Source: Solirubrobacterales bacterium (GTDB lineage: Bacteria > Actinomycetota > Thermoleophilia > Solirubrobacterales > 70-9). Taken from it: a stretch of DNA of 64,000 bases. The notes below the pieces were generated by a model that ran no database searches, was not told where the DNA came from, and was given only the letters and a program-made list of their open reading frames with translations. Each line of letters begins with the position of its first letter. Positions within the stretch are counted from its first letter, which is position 1. The stretch is from assembly GCA_035573435.1 (NCBI GenBank), contig DATMZR010000028.1, forward strand, positions 1 to 64,000. Direction: 5' to 3'. Below, in pieces: positions 36,963 through 44,176 of the stretch. The position numbers were made by a program, and so were the translations under genes.

Positions 36963-37147
36963 GTGGGGACGGGGATTTATCGGTGGGGGACAGCCGCCAT
37001 GCTGGGAGTCATGCTGGCTCTCGCAGCGTGCGGCGGCAATGGTGAGAGGCGACCGACAGCGAGCCACTCACCGACGAGGAGCTAGCCCGGCGGACCGCGG
37101 AAGTGGCAATCGCTGCCCTCGCCGAAGGGAACGCGGACCAGGGGTGA
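36963..37147 (+). pseudogene. frameshifted small lipoprotein gene
   Basis: From GTG 36963 the frame reads VGTGIYRWGTAAMLGVMLAL then AACGGNG, a lipoprotein signal with lipobox LAAC. A GA dinucleotide insertion near 37044-37047 shifts the frame. In the other frame the sequence continues EATDSEPLTDEELARRTAEV then AIAALAEGNADQG and stops at 37145-37147, overlapping the next GTG as GTGA. This fills most of the 345-base gap between annotated genes. The indel could be real or a sequencing error. Confidence 0.55.
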
Positions 37148-38868
37148 AGCGCTTGGCGATTCTCGTCGCCGTGCTGGCAGTGACGCTGTGCGCCGCGTCC
37201 ACGGCCGGGGCGGCGGTCCGTACGGAGTTCTACGGCATCGTCCAAGGCGTGCTCGACCCCCAAGACCGCCAGGGGATAGCCGAGGTCCGGGTTCAAACGA
37301 CGCGCTTCATGCTCAAGTGGCGGGATATCGAGAATGTCCGGGGCACCTACGACTGGAGCAAAAGGGACCGCATGATCGGCGGTCTCGCCTCGAAGGGGAT
37401 CCGGTCGCTCCCGTTCGCGTTTGGCTCGCCGTCCTGGGTGGGCAATGGGGCCGTCGGGCACCCCCCGATTGCCACCTCGGCCGAGATCACGGCGTGGCAG
37501 AACTTCCTGAAGGCGGCCGTGGCGCGTTACGGGCCCGGCGGCACCTACTGGGCCCCCGGGGGGAAGTACGACCAGGACTATGGAACGAGCGCCCCGTCGG
37601 TGCCGATCACGCAGTGGCAGGTCTGGAACGAGCCCAATCTGAAGAAGTTCTTCAGCCCCGGGTCGACGACCCAGGAGACGGCCAACAAGTACGGCAGGCT
37701 GCTGGCGATCTCCCACGACGCGATCAAGGCCAAGGATCCGAAGGCCACGATCGTGCTCGCCGGCATGCCGAGCACCCCGGCCGGGTACCCGACCGCTTGG
37801 GACTTCCTGAACGCCCTCTACAACGTCACCGCGGTCAAAGGAGACTTCGACGCCGCCGCGCTGCATCCCTACGGCTGCGACCTGGATCAGGTTCGCACCG
37901 GGCTCCAGAAGTTCAGCGCAGTGATGAAGAACCGCGGCGACGGGGCAACGCCGCTGTGGATCACCGAGTTCGCCTGGGGATCGGGACCCCCGGACAATTT
38001 CTGCAAGAACAAGGGCCTCACGGGCCAGCGCGACCTGCTGATCAGCTCCTTCAAGCTGTTCCTGCAAAACCGCAAGGCCTGGAACATCCAGCATGTCTAC
38101 TGGTTCCTGTGGCGCGATCCCGCGCCCGGTGCGCATAGTTGGACGCTGTGCAGCATCTGCGGCACCGCGGGGCTCCTGCGCTACGACCGCACTCCGAAGC
38201 CTGCCTACTACGCCTTCAAGGGCTTCACGGCAGAGACCACGCCGCCGGTGGCGAGCATCACGGGCGGGCCAACCCAGGGAAGCTTCACGAACGACTCGAC
38301 CCCGACCTTTTCCTTCGCCTCCAACGAGGCCGGCTCGACCTTCGTCTGCCGGTATGACTCGACCCCATTCGTGGCTTGCTCCTCCCCGTACACCCGGTCC
38401 ACGACGCTCACGAATGGCGCCCACACCTTCTCCGTGAAGGCGATCGACGCCCCCGGCAACGAGAGCACGATCGTCTCGCGCTCCTTCACCGTCGACACCG
38501 TGGCGCCCCAGACGACGATCACCTCCGGGCCCTCGGGGTCGACCGCCGACACCACGCCCACCTTCACCTTCTCCTCCAGCGAGTCGGGCTCGACCTTCCA
38601 GTGTCGCTTCGACGCCAGACGCCAACCCGTTCGCGGCCTGCTCGGGGCCCGGCGCCAGCCACACCCCCTCGACCCAGCTCTCCGCCGGCGGTCACAGTTT
38701 CGACGTCCGGGCCATCGACAAGGCCAAGAACATCGACCCCACTCCCGCCAGGCGCAGCTTCACCGTCGCCCCCCTGACGCATCGAGCGCAATTCGACTCG
38801 TCGAAGGTCCTACAAGGAGGCCGCCGAAGCTTGGAATGACATCGATTGGGGTGAGCTGGGGGTTATAA
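37144..38868 (+). CDS. secreted GH39-like glycoside hydrolase with Ig-like repeats, frameshifted near the end
   Basis: GTG 37144 gives a signal peptide (KRLAILVAVLAVTLCAASTA). The TIM barrel (about 27-370) has WQVWNEPN with the probable acid/base Glu163 and PLWITEFAWGS with the probable nucleophile Glu275, as in clan GH-A (GH39/GH5-like). Two Ig-like modules follow from about 365 (TPPVASITGGPTQG; APQTTITSGPSGS). In the second module an extra A at 38617 changes the frame. Without it, FDADANPFAACSGPG and the normal module ending SFDVRAIDKAKN...RSFTV appear, with a stop at 38839. Substrate unknown; extracellular polysaccharide expected. Confidence 0.8.
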   Translation: MKRLAILVAVLAVTLCAASTAGAAVRTEFYGIVQGVLDPQDRQGIAEVRVQTTRFMLKWRDIENVRGTYDWSKRDRMIGGLASKGIRSLPFAFGSPSWVGNGAVGHPPIATSAEITAWQNFLKAAVARYGPGGTYWAPGGKYDQDYGTSAPSVPITQWQVWNEPNLKKFFSPGSTTQETANKYGRLLAISHDAIKAKDPKATIVLAGMPSTPAGYPTAWDFLNALYNVTAVKGDFDAAALHPYGCDLDQVRTGLQKFSAVMKNRGDGATPLWITEFAWGSGPPDNFCKNKGLTGQRDLLISSFKLFLQNRKAWNIQHVYWFLWRDPAPGAHSWTLCSICGTAGLLRYDRTPKPAYYAFKGFTAETTPPVASITGGPTQGSFTNDSTPTFSFASNEAGSTFVCRYDSTPFVACSSPYTRSTTLTNGAHTFSVKAIDAPGNESTIVSRSFTVDTVAPQTTITSGPSGSTADTTPTFTFSSSESGSTFQCRFDARRQPVRGLLGARRQPHPLDPALRRRSQFRRPGHRQGQEHRPHSRQAQLHRRPPDASSAIRLVEGPTRRPPKLGMTSIGVSWGL

Positions 38869-38946
38869 ATACGTAGCTCGCCGTCGGGTGGAGTAGGAGC
38901 CTCTCCCCTAAGGTCGTCGCGGACCCTGTACGCCTGGAAGCCACCG

Positions 38947-39621
38947 ATGACGGATATCGACACATCGCTCGCCAAGTATCAGGAGATCGAGACCGGAGAG
39001 GCGTTCACGCTTCAGGGCCCGCGCCTGTTGAAGGTGGAGTTGGCCGAGGCCTCGGTGATGGCGAAGAACGGGGCCATGGTCGCGTACCAGGGCGAGGTCC
39101 GGTTCGAGCACAAGGGGGGTGGGCTTGGACGCCTCCTGAAGAAGGCCGCCACGGGGGAATCTCTGCGCCTGATGAAGGCCGAGGGCACCGGCGAGGTGTT
39201 CCTCGCCCACCAGGCGATGCTCGTCCACGTGCTGCGCCTCAGTAACGAGTCGATCACGGTGAGCGGGGAGAACATCCTCGCGTTCGAGACCGAGATCGAG
39301 TGGGATGTGACGCGGGTGAAGGGAGGCACGGCCGGGATGCTTGCCGGCGGGCTCTTCAACATCCATCTGCGCGGAACCGGGTTGGTTGCGCTCGTCTCGG
39401 ACGGCGAACCGGTGAAGCTCGACGTTGGTAGCGCGCCCACGTTCGCGGACCCGCAGGCGGCGATCGCTTGGTCGGGCGGCGTCTCGACGAGCCTGAAGAC
39501 CGACGTCCAAGCGAAGAGCCTGGTCGGGATGGGCTCGGGCGAGAGCATCCAGCTCGGCCTCTCGGGCCAGGGTTGGGTCTTGGTGCAGCCCTCCGAGGGT
39601 CGGCCGATCCAGTCCGGATAG
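38947..39621 (+). CDS. AIM24-family protein
   Basis: A 224-residue protein of the AIM24/TRAP-like beta-helix fold. VMAKNGAMVAYQGEVRFEHK, GTGEVFLAHQAMLVHVLRL and WDVTRVKGGTAGMLAGGLFN are family-like blocks. Homologues help organise mitochondrial membranes in yeast and are of unknown function in bacteria. It follows the glycosidase gene by about 80 bases on the same strand. Confidence 0.85.
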   Translation: MTDIDTSLAKYQEIETGEAFTLQGPRLLKVELAEASVMAKNGAMVAYQGEVRFEHKGGGLGRLLKKAATGESLRLMKAEGTGEVFLAHQAMLVHVLRLSNESITVSGENILAFETEIEWDVTRVKGGTAGMLAGGLFNIHLRGTGLVALVSDGEPVKLDVGSAPTFADPQAAIAWSGGVSTSLKTDVQAKSLVGMGSGESIQLGLSGQGWVLVQPSEGRPIQSG

Positions 39622-39709
39622 GCGACGCCCGTGCCCGCCTCGGTAGCCCGGAGTGGTTGAGGCGTCCTAAGCAACCCCTATTTGAGGGTTGAGTCTGCGA
39701 CGCGAGAGG

Positions 39710-41143
39710 TCAGTAGCACCCGGACGAGCACCGCGTCTGCATCGCTGCGCGCAGATCCTCAGCCGTCAGCGCGCCCGGCGGTACCGGCTCGGCCCGATAG
39801 GTGCTGCGGGGGGGGAACGTCAAGAAGAACGTTCTCTCACCATTTGGCTTGTATCCGCCAACCGGATGGTTCCGCGTCATGGCCCAGTTGATCAGCCAGT
39901 CACCGTTGGCCAGGCGCCTTGCCGAACCGCAGCACCCCGAATCGGAAACAGCGGGATCGGTGATCGACCCTAGGAAGGTCGCAGTTCGGGCCTGCTCGTC
40001 GATCCGGAACCGCACCGCCCGCGGCATGGGGTTGGACAAGTTCGTGCGATTGTCGAACACGCTCAGGGTCCCGTCGGGCAGCAGGCGCGCATCATGCTGA
40101 GCCCCGAAGGTATAGGCGCGCGGATCCCCAATCACGGTGAGGCTCTCGGGCGTAGTGGTGCCGCCGAGCTTCCAGACGATCTCGCCGGTGCTCTTCTTGA
40201 TCTTGTAGACGGCGTCGAGGTGTCTGAAGGAGGCGATCACCGAGTCGCCGGCCGACTCGATCGAGTTCCAGTGAACGATGTCATAGGGCTGCTGGTCCGT
40301 AGGCGGCGCGTTCCACCAGCGACCGGTTTCCGCCAGGGAGATGTGGTCGTAGGTGTTCCACCTCCAGACCAGTTGGCCGCTTGACGTTACCTGCTGCAGC
40401 TCGGCGCTCTTGACGGTGGCGTCGCTCGATCCGCCGTATGCGCTCGTGTCGACGTGGCGCTGCAGGACCGGAGCGCTGACCAGGTGATCGCCGTTGGGCA
40501 GGAACTGCAGGTCATGGCCATCCACGTCGTAGCCAACAGACTTGAGGGCGCGGATCATGGTTCCGTCGAGGCGGTGAATCTCGAACCGGTGGGATGGCCC
40601 CCGGTACCAGAGAACGTTTCCGTTCGGGAGCACCCTGATTGCCCAGCTGGTAGCACGAATCCACCAGATCGGCACCCCGTGGTTGTCGAAGATAATCCCG
40701 TAATTCAGGTCGCTGCGGGAAACCGCGAAATACTTCGGCGATACCGGCCCGTAGCGGGTGAAGGTGTAGGTCGGGAAGCTGTTCGGCAGGCAGCGCACGT
40801 GGTACCGATAAAGCTCCGCTTGCTTCTGCGCCCTGACGACGAATGCGCGCCCTGAACCAAGAGGCACAGTCGCGCTGAAGTCGCCGCTGTGGAAGGGCTG
40901 GCCGCCCAGCGACACCTGCCAGCCTTCGGATGCGTGGGCCTGCACCGTCACCGGCGCGTCGTGGCAACGAACGACGTAGTCCTCGATGTTTGGCCCGAAG
41001 GCGGGGAACAGGCTTAGCGTGCTGAAGCTCACCTGCCCTGGTGCCGGGGCTGCCTCAGCCACGCGCGGGGGGCTGAGCAGCGTGGCGACCATGAGCAGCG
41101 AGGTGGCTGCCAGGACAAGACAACGTCGACTGCCTTCCAGCAC
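39710..41143 (-). CDS. secreted arylsulfotransferase-like (ASST) beta-propeller protein
   Basis: A 477-residue protein with a signal peptide (LVLAATSLLMVATLLSPP), then a propeller of the arylsulfotransferase family: YFAVSRSDLNYGIIFDNHGV, IRVLPNGNVLWYRG, HDLQFLPNGDHLVSA, HWNSIESAGDSVIASFRHLD, and FGAQHDARLLPDGTLSVFDN. In bacterial ASST a catalytic His moves sulfate between phenols without PAPS; the conserved HD-LPNG/DG blocks suggest the fold, but I cannot fix the catalytic His. A C-terminal CxxxC (CSSGC) may form a disulfide. The start is GTG 41143. Confidence 0.82.
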   Translation of the reverse strand: MLEGSRRCLVLAATSLLMVATLLSPPRVAEAAPAPGQVSFSTLSLFPAFGPNIEDYVVRCHDAPVTVQAHASEGWQVSLGGQPFHSGDFSATVPLGSGRAFVVRAQKQAELYRYHVRCLPNSFPTYTFTRYGPVSPKYFAVSRSDLNYGIIFDNHGVPIWWIRATSWAIRVLPNGNVLWYRGPSHRFEIHRLDGTMIRALKSVGYDVDGHDLQFLPNGDHLVSAPVLQRHVDTSAYGGSSDATVKSAELQQVTSSGQLVWRWNTYDHISLAETGRWWNAPPTDQQPYDIVHWNSIESAGDSVIASFRHLDAVYKIKKSTGEIVWKLGGTTTPESLTVIGDPRAYTFGAQHDARLLPDGTLSVFDNRTNLSNPMPRAVRFRIDEQARTATFLGSITDPAVSDSGCCGSARRLANGDWLINWAMTRNHPVGGYKPNGERTFFLTFPPRSTYRAEPVPPGALTAEDLRAAMQTRCSSGCY

Positions 41144-41264
41144 CGAAGGTGGACCATAGTCGGCCTCTGGACCTCACCCCAGCCCGCACCGGGTAGCTAA
41201 CGACGACGCGGTGTCGCTCGCTCCGCTGGAGTGCTGCTTCAGCGTGGGTGAATTCGTCAGCGGC

Positions 41265-41270
41265 TAGTCT
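41265..41270 (+). promoter_or_regulatory. -10 hexamer TAGTCT, leaderless type
   Basis: TAGTCT ends six bases before ATG 41277; no ribosome site is seen. Confidence 0.4.
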
Positions 41271-41276
41271 GGCCCG

Positions 41277-41480
41277 ATGAGCGAGTCTGTCCATGGTTTC
41301 AAGGAAGGCCAGGCGGTCTGGGTCGAAGACGGCAACGGGAAGCAGCATCCCGGGATATTCGTTGGCGAGAACGAGAGCGCGGGTTGGTTCGGTGGCGGTC
41401 CGAGCGCCTACGTGGTGCACCCTGAGGCTCACCAAGCAGAGGTGGTCTCGCTCTTCCGAATCACGCCAAGAGACGAGTAA
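41277..41480 (+). CDS. small hypothetical protein, SH3-like
   Basis: A 67-residue soluble protein. KEGQAVWVEDGNGKQHPGIF then VGENESAGWFGGG, and VVHPEAHQAEVVSLFRITP suggest a small beta-barrel of the SH3/Tudor kind, which often binds peptide or nucleic acid. No family is recognised with confidence. It is leaderless-type and convergent with the SnoaL-like gene. Confidence 0.55.
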   Translation: MSESVHGFKEGQAVWVEDGNGKQHPGIFVGENESAGWFGGGPSAYVVHPEAHQAEVVSLFRITPRDE

Positions 41481-41490
41481 TACGCTGGCG

Positions 41491-41913
41491 TCACGAATGG
41501 TCGAGATCGTGAACGGTAGACGGGTGCTCGTGAACGATGCGGTAGCCGCCCGGCCGCCGCTCCCAGACCTCGGAGATGCGAGCTTCTAGTTCGTAGCGGC
41601 GGCCGTCCGCGAAGCCGTAAGCCAACCGAAACGGGTAGCTAGTGACGACGACGCGGCTGCCGGCGAGCCCCTTTGCCTCGACCGGACCGGTTCTCTGGAC
41701 GTCGATGGTCGCCAGTCCGGGGTAGATGGCCTCGCGCATTTGCTCGAAGCCCCGAAAGCCAGCTAACGGCGCCAAACTGTCGTAGATGACGACGTCGGGG
41801 TCGGGCGCGTAGAAATCGGCCAGCCGGGCGTAGTCTGGCCGACCCACATCGCTACTCCAGGCCTGGCAGAACTCGTCGGCTACACGATCCCAGTTCGGGG
41901 TTGTCTCGCTCAC
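41491..41913 (-). CDS. SnoaL-like / ketosteroid-isomerase-fold protein
   Basis: A 140-residue NTF2-like protein: WDRVADEFCQAWSSDVGRPD, YARLADFYAPDPDVVIYDSL and ISEVWERRPGGYRIVHEHPS. The C-terminal W...GGYRIVHEHPS is the usual last strand pair. Function cannot be assigned. The start is GTG 41913, lying 12 bases after the stop of a 22-codon ORF, to which it may be coupled. Confidence 0.8.
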   Translation of the reverse strand: MSETTPNWDRVADEFCQAWSSDVGRPDYARLADFYAPDPDVVIYDSLAPLAGFRGFEQMREAIYPGLATIDVQRTGPVEAKGLAGSRVVVTSYPFRLAYGFADGRRYELEARISEVWERRPGGYRIVHEHPSTVHDLDHS

Positions 41914-41925
41914 CAGGAATCGTTC

Positions 41926-41994
41926 CTAACGCTGAGTCATCTGCTCCCATGGGGTGAACCCGATCGCGTAGGGGATTCGGTAGGCGACGCTCAT
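41926..41994 (-). CDS. 22-residue ORF with strong ribosome site, possible methyltransferase remnant
   Basis: ATG 41994 is preceded by GGAGGAAAAG, an ideal ribosome site. It encodes MSVAYRIPYAIGFTPWEQMT then QR and stops. The wording resembles the very start of some actinobacterial class I SAM methyltransferases, so it may be a truncated gene, or a leader peptide coupled to the SnoaL-like gene 12 bases downstream. The rest of the 41914-42217 gap shows only the leader of the lipoprotein gene. Confidence 0.4.
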   Translation of the reverse strand: MSVAYRIPYAIGFTPWEQMTQR

Positions 41995-42217
41995 CTTTTC
42001 CTCCAGTGGTAGGCGACCGCAGTGTCGCATTGCGCGACAAGCCGGCGTCTCTACGTGCGTAGTCGGATCGGTAGCTCCAATGGTGGCATCCGTGTCACGA
42101 GGCTTTCATCTTCGGTTGGGATAAAAGGCGCGTCCACGACAGCCGATAGCGCTGTCCTTCAACGTGTCATCCGGAGGCCTGGTGCAGCGCACCGGCCCCG
42201 GGGAAAGGGAAGGCATC

Positions 42218-42988
42218 ATGGTCAAGCACCCCCGAGCGATCGTCGGCACCCTCGCGGGCCTGTTCGCGGCGTTTGTGTTGTCAGCTTGCGGGGGCGACGA
42301 TACGAGCGGCGCGCAAACCGTCCCGCAGGGAAGCGCGCTCCCGCAGGGAAGCGAGCCGGTAAACCTGGAGCCGGCCGACTTCACCACCCGGATCGACAAC
42401 CCGTACTGGCCGATGGCGCCGGGCAGCCGCTGGGTCTATCGCGAGACAGACGCCGAAGGCGCAGAGCTGCGGGTCGAGGTGACGGCCACCCACAAGACCA
42501 AGAGGATCGCCAACGGAGTTGAAGCGCTGGTCGTGCACGACCTGGTCACCGAGCACGGTCAGCCGGTCGAGAACACATTCGACTGGTACGCCCAGGACTC
42601 AGACGGCAACGTCTGGTACATGGGGGAGGACACCAAGGAGTACGAGAACGGCAAGGTGACCTCGACCGCAGGGTCCTGGGAAGCGGGAGTGGATGGAGCC
42701 CAGCCCGGGGTCGCACTCCCCGCCGACCCGCAGCCCGGCCTTGCGTATCGACAGGAGTACTACGCGGGTGAGGCCGAGGACAACGGCGAGATCGTGAGCA
42801 TCGACGAACAGGCCGAGGTGCCGGCCGGCCACTACAAGCCTGTCTTGATGACCAAGGACACCACTCCGGTGGAGCCGAAGGTCCTCGAGTTCAAGTTCTA
42901 TGCGAGGGGAGTCGGCCCGGTTTTGGAGCTCACTGCATCGGGCGGCTCCGACCGCGACGAACTGGTCAGCTTCCACCCCGGCCCGTAG
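42218..42988 (+). CDS. lipoprotein of unknown family, paralogue of the 60579 gene
   Basis: A 256-residue protein with a lipobox (LAGLFAAFVLSAC) and a Gly/Asp-rich spacer, then a conserved domain: FTTRIDNPYWPMAPGSRWVY, NTFDWYAQDSDGNVWYMGED, GSWEAGVDGAQPGVALPADP, EVPAGHYKPVLMTKDTTPVE and a final FYARGVGPVLEL. The same blocks occur in order at 60579-61346. I infer a beta-sandwich surface protein of unknown role. ATG 42218 is preceded by GGGAAAGGGAAGG. Confidence 0.82.
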   Translation: MVKHPRAIVGTLAGLFAAFVLSACGGDDTSGAQTVPQGSALPQGSEPVNLEPADFTTRIDNPYWPMAPGSRWVYRETDAEGAELRVEVTATHKTKRIANGVEALVVHDLVTEHGQPVENTFDWYAQDSDGNVWYMGEDTKEYENGKVTSTAGSWEAGVDGAQPGVALPADPQPGLAYRQEYYAGEAEDNGEIVSIDEQAEVPAGHYKPVLMTKDTTPVEPKVLEFKFYARGVGPVLELTASGGSDRDELVSFHPGP

Positions 42989-43054
42989 CCGCTCAACGGT
43001 GGAACGGCCTGCGCTCAGCCGCCCAATCGAGGAGCGGCTGAGCGCAACCGCCGC

Positions 43055-43393
43055 TCAGTCGTCCGAGCCGGAGCCGTCGCCCGACGCGTCGAGGACGTTG
43101 AGGTTGCGATCCAGATGGACGTCGACCTGGCTGCCGTCGTCGCGCCTCACCTCGACCTCGTAGTAGCCCTCCTCGTCGCGAACCTCGGTCGCGGTGACCT
43201 GGCCGCCACCGGTCTCCTGCAGAGCGGCCGCCTTGGCCCGATGGAGCGCGCTGCCCGTGATGGGCGTTCCGCTGCCGTCATCTCCGCCGGCCTCGTCGCC
43301 ACCGCCGGTCGCCCCCGCGATTGCCGCGCCCCCGGCGCCCAGCGCCGCGATCACAGCTCCGGCGATCAGTGTGCCCTTGAGTCTCTTCGACAT
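43055..43393 (-). CDS. secreted/anchored PepSY-domain protein
   Basis: A 112-residue protein with one N-terminal hydrophobic segment (LIAGAVIAALGAGGAAIAG), a Gly/Asp-rich linker and a PepSY unit (HRAKAAALQETGGGQVTATE then VRDEEGYYEVEVRRDDG). PepSY domains usually inhibit proteases or act as periplasmic binders. GGAGGTAGACG before ATG 43393 is a strong ribosome site. A perfect palindrome lies upstream at 43474-43499. Confidence 0.82.
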   Translation of the reverse strand: MSKRLKGTLIAGAVIAALGAGGAAIAGATGGGDEAGGDDGSGTPITGSALHRAKAAALQETGGGQVTATEVRDEEGYYEVEVRRDDGSQVDVHLDRNLNVLDASGDGSGSDD

Positions 43394-43473
43394 CGTCTAC
43401 CTCCAGTCGTTTGCGGAACGCGCGAGCCTAGGAATCCGAGATGAAATGGCTGTGAAAGTGCGGCTGGCATGCA

Positions 43474-43499
43474 AGAGGCCGGGGCATGCCCCGGCCTCT
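43474..43499. terminator. perfect 26-bp palindrome
   Basis: Two 13-base arms pair with no loop (arm AGAGGCCGGGGCA and its complement). It lies 28 bases beyond the stop of the gene at 43527 on the minus strand and upstream of the PepSY gene, so a rho-independent-type terminator is likely, although it lacks a U-run. Confidence 0.5.
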
Positions 43500-43526
43500 G
43501 CACGCAGCTAGGTGACTTCGGATAAG

Positions 43527-44045
43527 TCAGAGGATGCCTTCCGCCTCCGACCGGACCCGGTGCGCCAGTCCCTCGGCGGCGGTCTGGGCACTGTCGACGC
43601 GACGCTCGAATCCATCCTGGGTGGACTTCACTTGTCGCTCGGCTTCGCGGCGGTTTCGTTTCAGCTGTCGAACCGCCTGGTCGCGCTTCCGCCTCCAGGT
43701 CACGTCCGCACGGCGGCGCGTGGTGGCGCCGCGCCGCTCGGCTTTGCGGAGCTGCGTCGATGCTCGGCGCTGCAGGGTGGAGATCTGCCTGTTGACTCCG
43801 CTCTGACTCCGCAGGGGTTTGACCGTCTCGGCGACCTTCTCACCTGCCGTAACGGCCGCCCCGACCGCTGTATCGGCAACCCGTTGCGCTCGCCAGCCCA
43901 ATGACTTCAAGGTGCTGGCCTGTGCTCGGGCGCGGGTCTCCGCAGCCTTGCTCGCGGATCGGCTGCGTCGAGCGGCGTTTCTACGCCGCGTTGCGACGGC
44001 TTTTTGCGCGGCAGCCTTTCGTTGTGTCTCGGTTCGGGTTGCGAT
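43527..44045 (-). CDS. basic coiled-coil / histone-H1-like protein, probable ATC start
   Basis: Arg/Ala/Lys-rich helical protein. From TTG 43910 it reads MKSLGWRAQRVADTAVGAAV, then repeated charged helices. The same frame is open upstream to 44051 and encodes IATRTETQRKAAAQKAVATR then RRNAARRSRSASKAAETRAR, the style of actinobacterial Ala/Lys/Arg-rich tails. No ATG/GTG/TTG is available there; ATC at 44045 follows AGGAAGG by 10 bases and would give 172 residues. DNA binding is a guess from composition. A conventional call would start at 43910. Confidence 0.5.
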   Translation of the reverse strand: MATRTETQRKAAAQKAVATRRRNAARRSRSASKAAETRARAQASTLKSLGWRAQRVADTAVGAAVTAGEKVAETVKPLRSQSGVNRQISTLQRRASTQLRKAERRGATTRRRADVTWRRKRDQAVRQLKRNRREAERQVKSTQDGFERRVDSAQTAAEGLAHRVRSEAEGIL

Positions 44046-44176
44046 GTTGAATCACCCTTCCTGCGGATCGCTTGCAACTTCATCGCACCTACCCAGCCGC
44101 AAGGCCAGGAAAAGGTAGATCCCTTACCTACCGGCTCAACGGCCCGCTGCCGAGGTTCGATTCGTTACCAGGCGGC

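Noticed and set aside
41055-41435. A 126-codon minus-strand frame before the ASST-like gene.
   Set aside because: It overlaps the small SH3-like gene and the ASST signal peptide region and lacks a ribosome site.
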